Below are positions 56,187 to 64,000 of a stretch of 64,000 bases of DNA, in pieces (positions within the stretch are counted from its first letter, which is position 1; every line of letters begins with the position of its first letter). Made by a program: the position numbers and the translations under genes. The stretch spans positions 62,001-126,000 of the forward strand of contig NZ_VTVA01000009.1 in assembly GCF_008638345.1 (NCBI RefSeq). Reading direction: 5' to 3'. The notes under the pieces were generated by a model. That model saw only the letters and a program-made list of their open reading frames with translations, was not told the DNA's origin and ran no database searches. Source of the DNA: Pseudomonas saliphila (GTDB lineage Bacteria > Pseudomonadota > Gammaproteobacteria > Pseudomonadales > Pseudomonadaceae).

Positions 56187-56226
56187 TATTGCTCTCCTGT
56201 GTTTCGGAATCCGCCGGCGGGGCAGG

Positions 56227-56544
56227 TCAATCCTCGGGGGCTATCCTTACGCAGAGACCGTCCAGTTCTTCGCTGAAAACCACCTGGCAGGCCAATCGCG
56301 AACTCGAAGTGCGATGGTCGGAATATTCCAGGAGATCCATCTCATCTTCGCTGGCCGGGCCTACCCGTTCAGCAAATTCATCCTCCACGATGACGTGGCA
56401 GGTCGCGCAGGAACAGGTGCCGCCGCACAGGGCAAGGATGTCTTCCACACCGTTGGTACGCATGATGTCCATCAGCGTCAGAGACGGTTGAGCCGGCAGG
56501 CTAACCCGCTGGCCCGCACGGTTTTCGACAATAAGAGTGCTCAT
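56227..56544 (-). CDS. 2Fe-2S ferredoxin (putidaredoxin/adrenodoxin type)
   Basis: A 105-residue ferredoxin. Cluster ligands are Cys40, Cys46 and Cys49 (C-x5-C-x2-C) and Cys86, with an extra Cys44. The [17 protein letters not shown] region is typical of P450 donor ferredoxins, as is the acidic helix [12 protein letters not shown]. It precedes its reductase and follows beta-oxidation genes, far from the P450 but in the same island. Confidence 0.94.
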   Translation of the reverse strand: MSTLIVENRAGQRVSLPAQPSLTLMDIMRTNGVEDILALCGGTCSCATCHVIVEDEFAERVGPASEDEMDLLEYSDHRTSSSRLACQVVFSEELDGLCVRIAPED

Positions 56545-56611
56545 ATTATTTTTCTCTCTCTAGTTCCCGGACAATTGAAAACGGCCCGCCCTGGTGGGCG
56601 AACCAACTGAA

Positions 56612-58009
56612 TCAGTTATATAAACCCTGCCCAGATTCAAGCCTGCGAGGCAATCCTGGCGGGACGGCATACCGGGCGCCATGCTCACGTTCAAAGTGTT
56701 GCGCCTGGGCGATGAAGGCTTCGAAACCCTCGATTTCGATATACCCCAACGGTCCGCCGGTCCAGGACGGAAAGCCAGCCTCGATCGCACCCAGGTCAGC
56801 CTCCAGCGGATCAACCACGATCCCGGCGTCCAGGCAGCGGGCCGCGGCCAGTGCCTGGACATACAACAGCCTTCGCTTGAGCAGATCGATGGTTTCCAGA
56901 TCAACGCCCCTGGTCTCGACCGCCGGCACAGCTGCCGGACTCCCGGTGCCCACTGACGTCACCCGGCACAGATTGGCTACCAGAACACTCGAATAGCCTT
57001 CCTCCAACAATACCTGTTGCTCCTGCTCGGAGACCTGCTGCAGCACGCCCAGGTAGCTTTCCAGATCTTCTCTCTCCTTGCGCTTGTTCAATGCCTGACG
57101 GGCAATGAAGAAGGTGCGCGCCATCGCCTTGGCCTGAGGCCTGCGCAAGGTATTGAAGAAATAGCGCGCCTCAATACGCAGGCCCGCATCAATCGGCACT
57201 TGTGAACCTTCGTAAATGCATTTGAGGATATTGCCAACGGACGGATGTTCAGCGCCAAACCCGGTATGCCGCGCCGCGATCATCGGCGCGAAGTGACGAT
57301 ACCCTTCGGCTGAATGCGGACCGCCGCCCGGCAATCGATAGCCTTTTTCGTCCCAGGGCGCCTGTGCTTCGGGGTTTGCCAACACCCAGCGGCGCGCATC
57401 CTCCAGTGCGGTGTCTGCGGACATCACGGCATGCACTATGCTGCCCGCCATGGCATCTTCGAGGGAGATCAGCTCTCCATCCAGCAACCAGGGTGCAGCG
57501 GTCTTGATGCCGACCAAGCGTGGCAGACGCTGGGTGGCGCCGCCGCCTGGCAACAGTCCGACGCCTACTTCCGGAAGCGCCATGCGCAGCTTGGAGTCGG
57601 CAATGGCTACGCGATAATGACAGGCCAATGCCAGCTCCAGACCGCCGCCGACGGTTACGCCATGGATGACCGCCGCCACCGGTTTGCCACAGGTTTCCAG
57701 CTCCCGCAGCCGCCGGGACCAGCTGCCACTTTCTGCGATGCCGCGGGCCAATTCCTGCTCGCCGTCGAGCGCACACCAGCTATCAATATTGTCGAGCAGT
57801 TCCGGCAGGTCAGCGCCGGCACAGAACCCGCCCGGTTTGCCGGACATGATCACCGCGCCCCGTACGTCCGACGAGTCGCGCAGCACGGCCAACACCTCGT
57901 CAAACTCGCGCTGGACCTCATCGCTGATAACGTTCATGCCTTTCTCCGGCACATCGAAGGTGACGACCGCTACCCCATCACTATCGGCTCTGACTGAGAA
58001 ATTCTTCAT
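56612..58009 (-). CDS. FadB/J-like enoyl-CoA hydratase lacking the NAD-binding domain
   Basis: A 465-residue protein in place of the usual about 715. The crotonase domain (1-280) keeps both catalytic Glu: Glu125 in [10 protein letters not shown] and Glu147 in [14 protein letters not shown] linker (280-310, [18 protein letters not shown]) leads, as in FadJ, toward the dehydrogenase, but the Rossmann domain with its GxGxxG is absent. About 60 unrelated residues replace it. The last 100 residues match the second 3-hydroxyacyl-CoA dehydrogenase C-terminal domain ([34 protein letters not shown]). GGAGG precedes the ATG. The frame is intact, so this is a domain-deleted enzyme rather than a broken one. 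Confidence 0.87.
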   Translation of the reverse strand: MKNFSVRADSDGVAVVTFDVPEKGMNVISDEVQREFDEVLAVLRDSSDVRGAVIMSGKPGGFCAGADLPELLDNIDSWCALDGEQELARGIAESGSWSRRLRELETCGKPVAAVIHGVTVGGGLELALACHYRVAIADSKLRMALPEVGVGLLPGGGATQRLPRLVGIKTAAPWLLDGELISLEDAMAGSIVHAVMSADTALEDARRWVLANPEAQAPWDEKGYRLPGGGPHSAEGYRHFAPMIAARHTGFGAEHPSVGNILKCIYEGSQVPIDAGLRIEARYFFNTLRRPQAKAMARTFFIARQALNKRKEREDLESYLGVLQQVSEQEQQVLLEEGYSSVLVANLCRVTSVGTGSPAAVPAVETRGVDLETIDLLKRRLLYVQALAAARCLDAGIVVDPLEADLGAIEAGFPSWTGGPLGYIEIEGFEAFIAQAQHFEREHGARYAVPPGLPRRLESGQGLYN

Positions 58010-58020
58010 CGTCCGCCTCC

Positions 58021-59226
58021 TCATACCCGCTCTATGACAGTGGCTGTGCCCATGCCAGCGCCCACGCACAAATTGATCAATGCGGTCTGTTTGTCACTGC
58101 GTTCCAGCTCATCCAGCGCGGTACCCAGAATCATGGCCCCGGTTGCCCCGAGCGGATGACCCATGGCGATGGACCCACCATTCACGTTAAGCCGGGCCGA
58201 ATCAAGGTCCAGCTCCTGCTGATAGCGCAGCACCACAGAGGCGAAGGCTTCATTCAGTTCAAACAGGTCGATATCGCTTAAGGTCATGCCAAGCTTCTGG
58301 AGTACCTTGCGCGTTACCAGCGCCGGGCCGGTGAGCATGATGGTGGGTTCGGAGCCGATCGAAGCCATACCAATGATTCGGGCGCGGGGCTTGAGTCCGA
58401 GGGACTCGCCGGCTTCACGCGAGCCGATCAGCACAGCTGCGGCGCCGTCCACCACGCCGGAGGAGTTACCACCGTGGTGGACATGGTTGATCTTGCCGGC
58501 TTGCGGATAGCGAGCCAGGGCAGCCTGGTCATAGCCTGATTCGCCCTGACCCACAAAAGCCGGCGCCAGGTTGGCGAGGGAATCCAGGGTGGTCTGCGGG
58601 CGCATGTGCTCGTCGCGGTCGAGCAGGACCAGCCCGGCCTGGTCTCGTACCGGCACAATGGAACGATCGAAGCGCCCTTCGGCCCAAGAACGAGCTGCGC
58701 GCTGCTGGCTCTGCACCGCGTAGCTGTCCACATCTTCGCGGCTGAAGCCATGCAATGTGGCAATGAGATCGGCTCCGATGCCTTGCGGCGCATAGTAATG
58801 ATCAAAAGCAAACGCGGGGTCGACCAACATCGCCCCGCCATCCGCGCCAAGCGCCACCCGGGACATGGATTCGACGCCTCCGGCGACAACAAAGCGAGCT
58901 TCACCGCTGGCAACCTTGCCAGCGGCCATGTTGCAGGCTTCGAGCCCCGAGGCGCAGAAACGATTGATCTGTACGCCAGGAACGCGCTGGTCGTAGCCGG
59001 CAACCAGCGCGGCAATGCGCGCTATATCGCTGCCCTGCTCACCTACGGGCATGACGCACCCAAGAATCACATCATCTACCAGCGAGGTATCGAGCTGATT
59101 CCGATCGCGGATGGCCTGCAGAACTTGGCTAGCAAGGCTTAGAGACGTCACCTCATGTAGCGAGCCGTTTGGCCGACCGCGCCCTCTGGGCGTGCGGACG
59201 GCATCAAAAATGTAGGCTGAACTCAT
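58021..59226 (-). CDS. Acetyl-CoA acyltransferase (thiolase)
   Basis: Cleaves a 3-oxoacyl-CoA with CoA, the last step of beta-oxidation. The 401-residue length is normal. Nucleophile Cys91 in [11 protein letters not shown], His357 in [14 protein letters not shown] and acid/base Cys387 in [11 protein letters not shown] are all present. It lies between the SDR and the shortened hydratase gene (11 bases). Together the three genes give hydratase, dehydrogenase and thiolase activities in one operon. Confidence 0.95.
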   Translation of the reverse strand: MSSAYIFDAVRTPRGRGRPNGSLHEVTSLSLASQVLQAIRDRNQLDTSLVDDVILGCVMPVGEQGSDIARIAALVAGYDQRVPGVQINRFCASGLEACNMAAGKVASGEARFVVAGGVESMSRVALGADGGAMLVDPAFAFDHYYAPQGIGADLIATLHGFSREDVDSYAVQSQQRAARSWAEGRFDRSIVPVRDQAGLVLLDRDEHMRPQTTLDSLANLAPAFVGQGESGYDQAALARYPQAGKINHVHHGGNSSGVVDGAAAVLIGSREAGESLGLKPRARIIGMASIGSEPTIMLTGPALVTRKVLQKLGMTLSDIDLFELNEAFASVVLRYQQELDLDSARLNVNGGSIAMGHPLGATGAMILGTALDELERSDKQTALINLCVGAGMGTATVIERV

Positions 59227-59273
59227 TCTTCCTCCGGGCTATATTCTTGTCGTCAGGGACCAGCAGCTATTGT

Positions 59274-60056
59274 TCAACGTGGCGCCAGGCGCAGTGCTCC
59301 ATCCAGGCGTACCGACTCGCCATTCATGTAGCTATTGGTGATGAGAAACCGGGCCGTTTCGGCGTATTCCTGGGGATCGCCAAGACGCTGCGGGAAGGGC
59401 ACGGTGCCAGCCAGGGACTCCCGAACATTCTCCGGCAGTCCCGCCATCATCGGCGTGGCAAACAAACCCGGAAGAATGGTATTGACTCGGATGCCATCTC
59501 CCATGAAGTCACGGGCAATCGGCAGGGTCATGCCGACCACACCCGCCTTGGATGCCGCGTAAGCGGATTGGCCGACCTGTCCATCCTGCGCAGCGATACT
59601 GGCGGTATTGATAATCGCTCCGCGCTCGCCATGCTCGAGCGGGTCCAGCGTAAGCATGCCGGCCGCCGAATGGGCCAAACAGCGGAAGCTACCAACCAGA
59701 TTGATCTGAATGACCTGATCGAATGCGGTGCTGGGGAACATCTTGATCTCGCCGGTTTTTCGATCACGACCGGCAGTCTTGATGCCTTTGGAGATACCGG
59801 CGCAATTGACCAGAATGCGTTCCTGGCCGTGCGCCCCTCGAGCGCGCTCAAAGCCGCTTGCTACCGACTCGTCGGACTGTACATCCACTGCGCAGAAAAC
59901 CCCGCCGATTTCTGCGGCCACAGCCTCGCCACGCTCGGTGTTCATATCAAAAATGGCCACCTTGACCCCATCGGCCGACAGCCGGCGCGCTACTGCCTCA
60001 CCTAGTCCCGAGGCACCACCGGTTACAACCGCAGCAACTTCTGTATTCAACTTCAT
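59274..60056 (-). CDS. SDR-family 3-hydroxyacyl-CoA dehydrogenase (HSD10-like)
   Basis: A 260-residue short-chain dehydrogenase. TGGASGLG (12-19) binds NAD; the catalytic Ser153, Tyr166 and Lys170 are seen in NTASIAA and SAYAASK. The long loop GRDRKTGEIKMFPST and the C-terminal FPQRLGDPQEYAETARFLITN resemble 17-beta-HSD10-type 3-hydroxyacyl-CoA dehydrogenases. GGAGG precedes the ATG. First gene of the operon and probably the dehydrogenase that replaces the missing domain of the downstream FadJ-like protein. Confidence 0.9.
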   Translation of the reverse strand: MKLNTEVAAVVTGGASGLGEAVARRLSADGVKVAIFDMNTERGEAVAAEIGGVFCAVDVQSDESVASGFERARGAHGQERILVNCAGISKGIKTAGRDRKTGEIKMFPSTAFDQVIQINLVGSFRCLAHSAAGMLTLDPLEHGERGAIINTASIAAQDGQVGQSAYAASKAGVVGMTLPIARDFMGDGIRVNTILPGLFATPMMAGLPENVRESLAGTVPFPQRLGDPQEYAETARFLITNSYMNGESVRLDGALRLAPR

Positions 60057-60297
60057 ATTTCCTCCAGCGGCCATGAGGGGCTTTCCCGGCCAGATTGTTT
60101 TTGTCATTGGGTCCATTGTGTTGATTCCGCTGGAGGAACCCTTGACCTTAGGTGCCAGAAGTTAACTTTTCACGCCATTAACTGCGTAACTCTGTATTTG
60201 CCAGCTGCAGCGGTTGTGTCTTAATCTGCGACAGTTACATACGATAAATATAAAGCGCTACCTTGGGCCAAGCCCATGATCCAGTGAGGAGATAAGC
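60057..60297. promoter_or_regulatory. Divergent promoter region, SDR operon / AraC gene
   Basis: 241 bases with a perfect AAGTTAACTT palindrome at 60159-60168 and an AT-rich stretch around 60240-60255, a plausible araC-type gene promoter. AraC-family regulators commonly control the divergent operon, so the operon promoter probably lies here too. Confidence 0.45.
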
Positions 60298-61314
60298 ATG
60301 AAATCCGGACACTCTGGCTGGGTTCTCGCCATTGCACGTACTCTGGATGCCTACGGACTGTCACATACAGAAATTTTTCGCAAGGTAGGGATGGATCCCA
60401 GCATCCTCAAGGATGCCAACAGCCGCTATTGGCAGGAAATGATCAGTCGCCTGTGGCGCACTGCGGTGAAGGAAACCGGAGATCCGAACTTCGGCTTGAA
60501 AGTCGCGACTCAGATCCGCCCTTCGTCGTTTCATGTGGTTGGCCATGCCATGAGCTGCAGCGCAACCCTAGGCGATGCCATTCACCGCTTTGCTCGCTAT
60601 GCCAAGCTGATCTCCAGCTCCGCCACTATAGGATTAACGGAAACCGAGGATTCGCTGAAGCTGAATTTCGCCTTTGACACGGGAGATATGCCCGTATTGC
60701 CTGAAACAATGGATACAGTCGTGGCGGGGCTGGTCTGTTTCAATAACTGGATCGTAGGGGAAGACGTCGCCCCGATGGAGGTGCGCCTCATGCGTCAGCG
60801 CCCCGAAGATCCGCAGGAATATCTGCGTCTGATGAAATGTCCCGTGCTGTTCGAACAGCAGGAGGACTGCATCATTTACAGTCCGGACGACATGCTTTTG
60901 CCCATGCTTTCCGCTGATGAGCATTTGGCCGCCACCCTTGACAGTATGGCCGCCACCCAGCTGGCTCAACTGTCCGAGCGCTTTGCCCGAAAAGTACGAG
61001 AGTGCCTGGTACTGCAGCTGTCCGAAGAGAGCGAAGTATCACGGCGTACTACGGCGCAGCTGCTAAACATGACCGAACGCACCCTGCTGCGACGCTTGAA
61101 AGAAGAAGGCACGACCTTCCAGGAAGTGCTCGACCACCTGCGTGAAGAACTCGCATACGAGTACTTGCAGCGTCCGGACTGTACTGTACAGACCGTGTCA
61201 TTCATGCTCGGTTTTTCCGATGCCAGCACTTTCTCTCGCGCTTTCAAACGCTGGACGGGGCACCGTCCCAGCCTGGCGCAACACACCGGGCCGCACCCCC
61301 ACCCGGACCACTGA
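60298..61314 (+). CDS. AraC-family transcriptional regulator
   Basis: A 338-residue activator with an N-terminal ligand-sensing domain of the arabinose-operon-regulator/ArgR-OruR-like type (MKSGHSGWVLAIARTLDAYGL, then VVGHAMSCSATLGDAI) and a C-terminal double helix-turn-helix (AQLLNMTERTLLRRLKEEG and VSFMLGFSDASTFSRAFKRWTG). A GAGGAG site precedes the ATG. It diverges from the SDR/thiolase operon and is the best candidate regulator for the island. Confidence 0.93.
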   Translation: MKSGHSGWVLAIARTLDAYGLSHTEIFRKVGMDPSILKDANSRYWQEMISRLWRTAVKETGDPNFGLKVATQIRPSSFHVVGHAMSCSATLGDAIHRFARYAKLISSSATIGLTETEDSLKLNFAFDTGDMPVLPETMDTVVAGLVCFNNWIVGEDVAPMEVRLMRQRPEDPQEYLRLMKCPVLFEQQEDCIIYSPDDMLLPMLSADEHLAATLDSMAATQLAQLSERFARKVRECLVLQLSEESEVSRRTTAQLLNMTERTLLRRLKEEGTTFQEVLDHLREELAYEYLQRPDCTVQTVSFMLGFSDASTFSRAFKRWTGHRPSLAQHTGPHPHPDH

Positions 61315-61490
61315 AAGCCGCACAGCCCGGTTTTTGTCAGCCCTTGCTCGGTCACGCGACAATATGCCGACCACATATCGGCATATTGTCGCGTTGAGCC
61401 CGGGTCTGGCCCGGCAAGCCATCGTGAACGCCAGCTTGCCCCGCTACGGTCTAACCACTCTTAACTCCCAATAAAAATCAGGAGACAACT
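61315..61490. repeat. Large inverted repeat downstream of the AraC gene
   Basis: Perfect 17-bp arms (61354-61370 and 61378-61394) around a 7-base loop, in a 176-base spacer between the AraC gene and a SnoaL-like gene. No T tract follows. Either a terminator for the AraC gene or an operator for the next operon. Confidence 0.6.
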
Positions 61491-61904
61491 ATGAACCTCC
61501 AATGGTCGCAGTACTGGATAGGTCTGTTCGCCGGCAACAACGACGAACTAATGACACTTTATGCCAACAAGTTTGAATTCGAGGACGTCAACCTGGGCGT
61601 GCATATATTCGACGACCTGAATGCCCTGCGAGAGTTTCACTCGGGATTTCTGATTGAGGATCCAAGCAAGTCCTACAACCACTTCGATGTTTTCGAATAT
61701 GTCGGTGACGAGCACCTCGGGTCTTTTCAATGGACTTGGGAAACCAAGCATGCCGGCGATTTCCTCGGCGTTGCCGCTGCCGGCAAGACGACGAAGACCC
61801 GCGGCGTGACTGTGATGGCCTGGGATGAGAACGGCAAAATCACCCTGGAACGGAGCATCTGGGATGCAGTACCGGTACTGCGTCAACTGGGAGCCATTCC
61901 GTAG
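61491..61904 (+). CDS. SnoaL/NTF2-like domain protein (short form 2)
   Basis: A 137-residue paralogue of the 47073 protein, with MNLQWSQYW, FEFEDVNLGVHIF, the WTWETKHAGDFLGVAAAGK core and ERSIWDAVP. AGGAG precedes the ATG. It opens a plus-strand operon with an SDR and an EthD-domain protein. Its presence in a third transcription unit suggests that related cone-fold proteins act at several steps of one pathway. Confidence 0.82.
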   Translation: MNLQWSQYWIGLFAGNNDELMTLYANKFEFEDVNLGVHIFDDLNALREFHSGFLIEDPSKSYNHFDVFEYVGDEHLGSFQWTWETKHAGDFLGVAAAGKTTKTRGVTVMAWDENGKITLERSIWDAVPVLRQLGAIP

Positions 61905-62015
61905 TTCATCCGTGACCGCCTCGACTGGAGCCTAAACACCAGCCAACCGATGTGCGCTCTGGTCAGGCTGAACAGGTACTACATTTTGATCTGATGCCGA
62001 AGGAATCAAGCGAAG

Positions 62016-62810
62016 ATGCCAAGCATATATGAGGAATTGTTCTCCCTGACTGGCAAGACTGCCCTGGTCACCGGTGGCGCCAAAGGTATTGGTGCGATGA
62101 TAACCCGCACGTTGATCCGTGCAGGCTGTACGGTCTTTATGACCGGACGCAGCCAAGCGGCTGCAGAAGATCTGGCTGCAGAACTCGGATCCGATGCCCC
62201 GCTGATCTTCCTGCAGCATGATCTGTCGCAACCGCAAGGCATTCAGGCCGTATCGGCAGAGCTGAGCAAACTGTGTCCGCGACTGGATATTCTGATAAAT
62301 AATGCTGGCACCTTCAATGCGGCGCCCCTAGGGGATACAAGCAACGACAGCTGGGATCAGGTGATGGGCCTCAATTTGCGAGCCCCCTTCATGTTGGTTC
62401 AGGCGTTGTTGCCGCTATTGGAGGCAGCTGGCAGCGATGCCGAACCGGCCCGAATCATCAATCTCGGCTCGATCGGAGGACTGATGCCGCAGAGTAACGG
62501 CGGCGCCTATGCCTATGGCTGCAGCAAGGCAGCGATACACCAACTGACTCGCATGCTCGCGTCCGACATGCGCAGCCGTAACATAAACGTGAATGCCATC
62601 GCGCCGGGATACTTCCCCAGCGATATGACCTCCGGTTTTTTTGACGCAGTACCCAACCTTAGAGAAAGCATGCTGGCACAGATTCCTGCGGGACGCTTTG
62701 GTAGCGCTGAGGACGTGGGCGGCATGGTGATTTTTCTAGCCTCGAGAGCTGGAGCCTATCTGACCGGCTCGGTCACCGCGCTCGATGGCGGCCTGCTCAG
62801 CGCCCCCTGA
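62016..62810 (+). CDS. Short-chain dehydrogenase/reductase
   Basis: A 264-residue SDR: cofactor motif TGGAKGIG (19-26), NNAGTFN, Ser in NLGSIGG and the YGCSK pair forming Tyr-Lys. Its C terminus ALDGGLLSAP is typical of classical SDRs such as gluconate or 3-oxoacyl-type reductases. AAGGA lies 11 bases before the ATG. It sits between a SnoaL-like and an EthD-domain gene. Alcohol or ketone substrate unknown. Confidence 0.92.
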   Translation: MPSIYEELFSLTGKTALVTGGAKGIGAMITRTLIRAGCTVFMTGRSQAAAEDLAAELGSDAPLIFLQHDLSQPQGIQAVSAELSKLCPRLDILINNAGTFNAAPLGDTSNDSWDQVMGLNLRAPFMLVQALLPLLEAAGSDAEPARIINLGSIGGLMPQSNGGAYAYGCSKAAIHQLTRMLASDMRSRNINVNAIAPGYFPSDMTSGFFDAVPNLRESMLAQIPAGRFGSAEDVGGMVIFLASRAGAYLTGSVTALDGGLLSAP

Positions 62811-62846
62811 AACAACCATTCACAACTATAAAAAAGGACCTGGACA

Positions 62847-63704
62847 ATGGCCACAGTGACCACTATTGCTCTGTTGAGCAAAAAAAACGGCATGCCAGAC
62901 GCACTGTTCACCAAATACTGGCGTGACGTGCACGGGATGCTGGCGACGCGCATCCCCGGATTCTCTTCCTATGTTCAGTTCCATCTGCAAGCACCGCTGA
63001 AACTACGGCCGTCTGACCATGGCGCTCCGGAAACCGATCTGCAGGGCATCGCCATTGTCGATTTCGTCAGCGAAAACGAGCGTGCCGGACTAGCCAGTAG
63101 CGAGGTTGCAGGGATGATCAGACAAGACGAGACCAATCTGTTCCAGAGTTCGCTGCTATATAACCTTCAATCAGGCGCCGACAATCTATGGCTCGGACAT
63201 CTGCCGAACGCACAGCAAGAAGAAAAGCACTATTTTCTACTGCTGCAACGATGCAGCGGATCGGACCCGTCCAGCCTGATGGAGGCCCTGCGGCTAAAGG
63301 TCATCCCCGCTTTATGTGGTGATCAGGACATAATTCGACTGCGATTGTTTCCGCTTCGCATAAGCGACGCCGCTCATTGGGAAACACCCGGAGTCAACAA
63401 CCAGCCTTCCGATCACAATAACTTCGACGTTGTGTTGCAGGTGACAGGCGTCGGTGATCGCATACCCGAAAGCATAGGCCAATCCCTGGAAGAGCTTCCG
63501 CTGGCGCCGGGTCGACTGCAATTATATCCGGTAAACGCTGCCTACCCGATGGTTCAGGACGGCCGCCCCACTCATCTCGGCTTGAGGGGGCTGGATGTTT
63601 TGCAGACAATTGAGGCGGTAGGGGCGGCAAATCAGTACGAGAACAGACTGCTTGAATTGCTGTACGGCGTGTCGACGGATAGCAAACCGAAACCACGCTG
63701 CTGA
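62847..63704 (+). CDS. EthD-domain protein
   Basis: A 285-residue protein. The first half matches the EthD ferredoxin-like fold (LSKKNGMPDALFTKYWRDVHG, RIPGFSSYVQFHL). The second half may be a weaker second copy of the fold. EthD-type proteins occur with P450 or oxygenase pathways, for example ether degradation, with unclear function; some act as isomerases or dimeric scaffolds. AAAGGA precedes the ATG. It is the last gene of its operon. Confidence 0.78.
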   Translation: MATVTTIALLSKKNGMPDALFTKYWRDVHGMLATRIPGFSSYVQFHLQAPLKLRPSDHGAPETDLQGIAIVDFVSENERAGLASSEVAGMIRQDETNLFQSSLLYNLQSGADNLWLGHLPNAQQEEKHYFLLLQRCSGSDPSSLMEALRLKVIPALCGDQDIIRLRLFPLRISDAAHWETPGVNNQPSDHNNFDVVLQVTGVGDRIPESIGQSLEELPLAPGRLQLYPVNAAYPMVQDGRPTHLGLRGLDVLQTIEAVGAANQYENRLLELLYGVSTDSKPKPRC

Positions 63705-63717
63705 CACAGCGTATTCT

Positions 63718-63738
63718 CGCTATGTCAGCAACATAGCG
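63718..63738. terminator. Hairpin after the EthD gene
   Basis: CGCTATGT/ACATAGCG with a 5-base loop lies between convergent genes. A second repeat, CGCAGGCA/TGCCTGCG (63750-63778), is nearer the MarR gene stop and is followed on the minus strand by TTTC. Confidence 0.5.
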
Positions 63739-63783
63739 CTGGCACGAAACGCAGGCAGATAGTGAATTCTTGCCTGCGAGGAA

Positions 63784-64000
63784 TCACGCCACTGTTTCAC
63801 TCTCAAACCAGGCGGCGGTCCCATTCTGGTCCGCCTCCAGCAGGCCGGCTACCCGTTGCAGGCTGGCCAGCAGCATCAGTTGTTCCCAATCAGCCAACTG
63901 ACCGAAACGCTCCAGAAACTGGCTTGGCAAGAGTGCAGGTTCCGCCTGGATCGCGGCCAGGCCTTTTTCAGTCAGGGCCAGGTGTACCTTGCGCTTGTCG
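63784..64000 (-). CDS. MarR-family regulator, C-terminal part (gene runs off the window)
   Basis: Only the last 71 residues are in the window, and the stop codon is at 63784. They begin within the wing of the winged helix (DKRKVHLALTEKG, the D-x-R signature strand of MarR proteins) and continue through the C-terminal dimerisation helix. It converges on the EthD gene. Ligand and targets are unknown; as an island-edge regulator it may respond to an aromatic or hydrophobic compound. Confidence 0.85.
   Translation of the reverse strand, partial: DKRKVHLALTEKGLAAIQAEPALLPSQFLERFGQLADWEQLMLLASLQRVAGLLEADQNGTAAWFESETVA

Noticed and set aside
56612-58009. Frameshift or assembly error as cause of the missing dehydrogenase domain
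   Set aside because: The frame is continuous with good codon use, and the remaining C-terminal domain is in frame.

Overview
The window reads as chromosomal DNA of a Pseudomonas-type gammaproteobacterium, possibly of the marine Halopseudomonas group. The reasons are a GC-rich composition, spu/agu polyamine genes arranged much as in Pseudomonas aeruginosa, a YdbH-YnbE-YdbL operon and Pseudomonas-style intergenic repeats. The species is an inference. I saw no rRNA, tRNA, insertion sequence, integrase or CRISPR array.

0-16.4 kb is a polyamine block. aguB-aguA (agmatine to putrescine) is separated from a divergent spuI / spuABCDFGH set (gamma-glutamylation of putrescine, transamination, hydrolysis, ABC uptake) by an orphan type VI secretion cargo module (PAAR-Tle1 lipase plus a lipoprotein that is probably its immunity partner) and mtfA. 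A TetR regulator follows the transporter genes.

16.4-33.2 kb is mostly housekeeping and envelope functions: a class V aminotransferase, a VC0807-type membrane protein, a YrbG-like cation exchanger, an acyl-CoA ligase, an RND efflux adaptor and pump, QmcA/NfeD membrane proteins, the ydbH-ynbE-ydbL phospholipid-bridge operon and a phospholipase D-family protein.

33.2-64 kb is a dense accessory catabolic region with several divergent operons. It holds a cytochrome P450 with its ferredoxin and ferredoxin reductase placed about 17 kb away; an FMN 2-hydroxyacid oxidase and an FAD-linked 2-hydroxyacid dehydrogenase; a fused indolepyruvate-type 2-oxoacid:ferredoxin oxidoreductase; an aldehyde dehydrogenase, an aldo/keto reductase, a Rieske protein and a GST; beta-oxidation enzymes (a shortened FadB/J-like hydratase without its NAD domain, an SDR dehydrogenase, a thiolase, an isomerase-like crotonase); three related SnoaL-like proteins and a fourth more distant one; an EthD-domain protein; and an envelope unit of HAE3-type RND transporter, YCF48, DUF1329 and DUF1302 proteins. 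AraC and MarR regulators flank it. My reading is that it imports a hydrophobic compound, hydroxylates it with the P450, takes it through 2-hydroxy and 2-oxo acids, makes an acyl-CoA oxidatively without an ATP-dependent ligase, and finishes by beta-oxidation. The substrate cannot be read from the sequence. A degraded 3' remnant of a second 2-oxoacid:ferredoxin oxidoreductase gene shows that the island has been rearranged.
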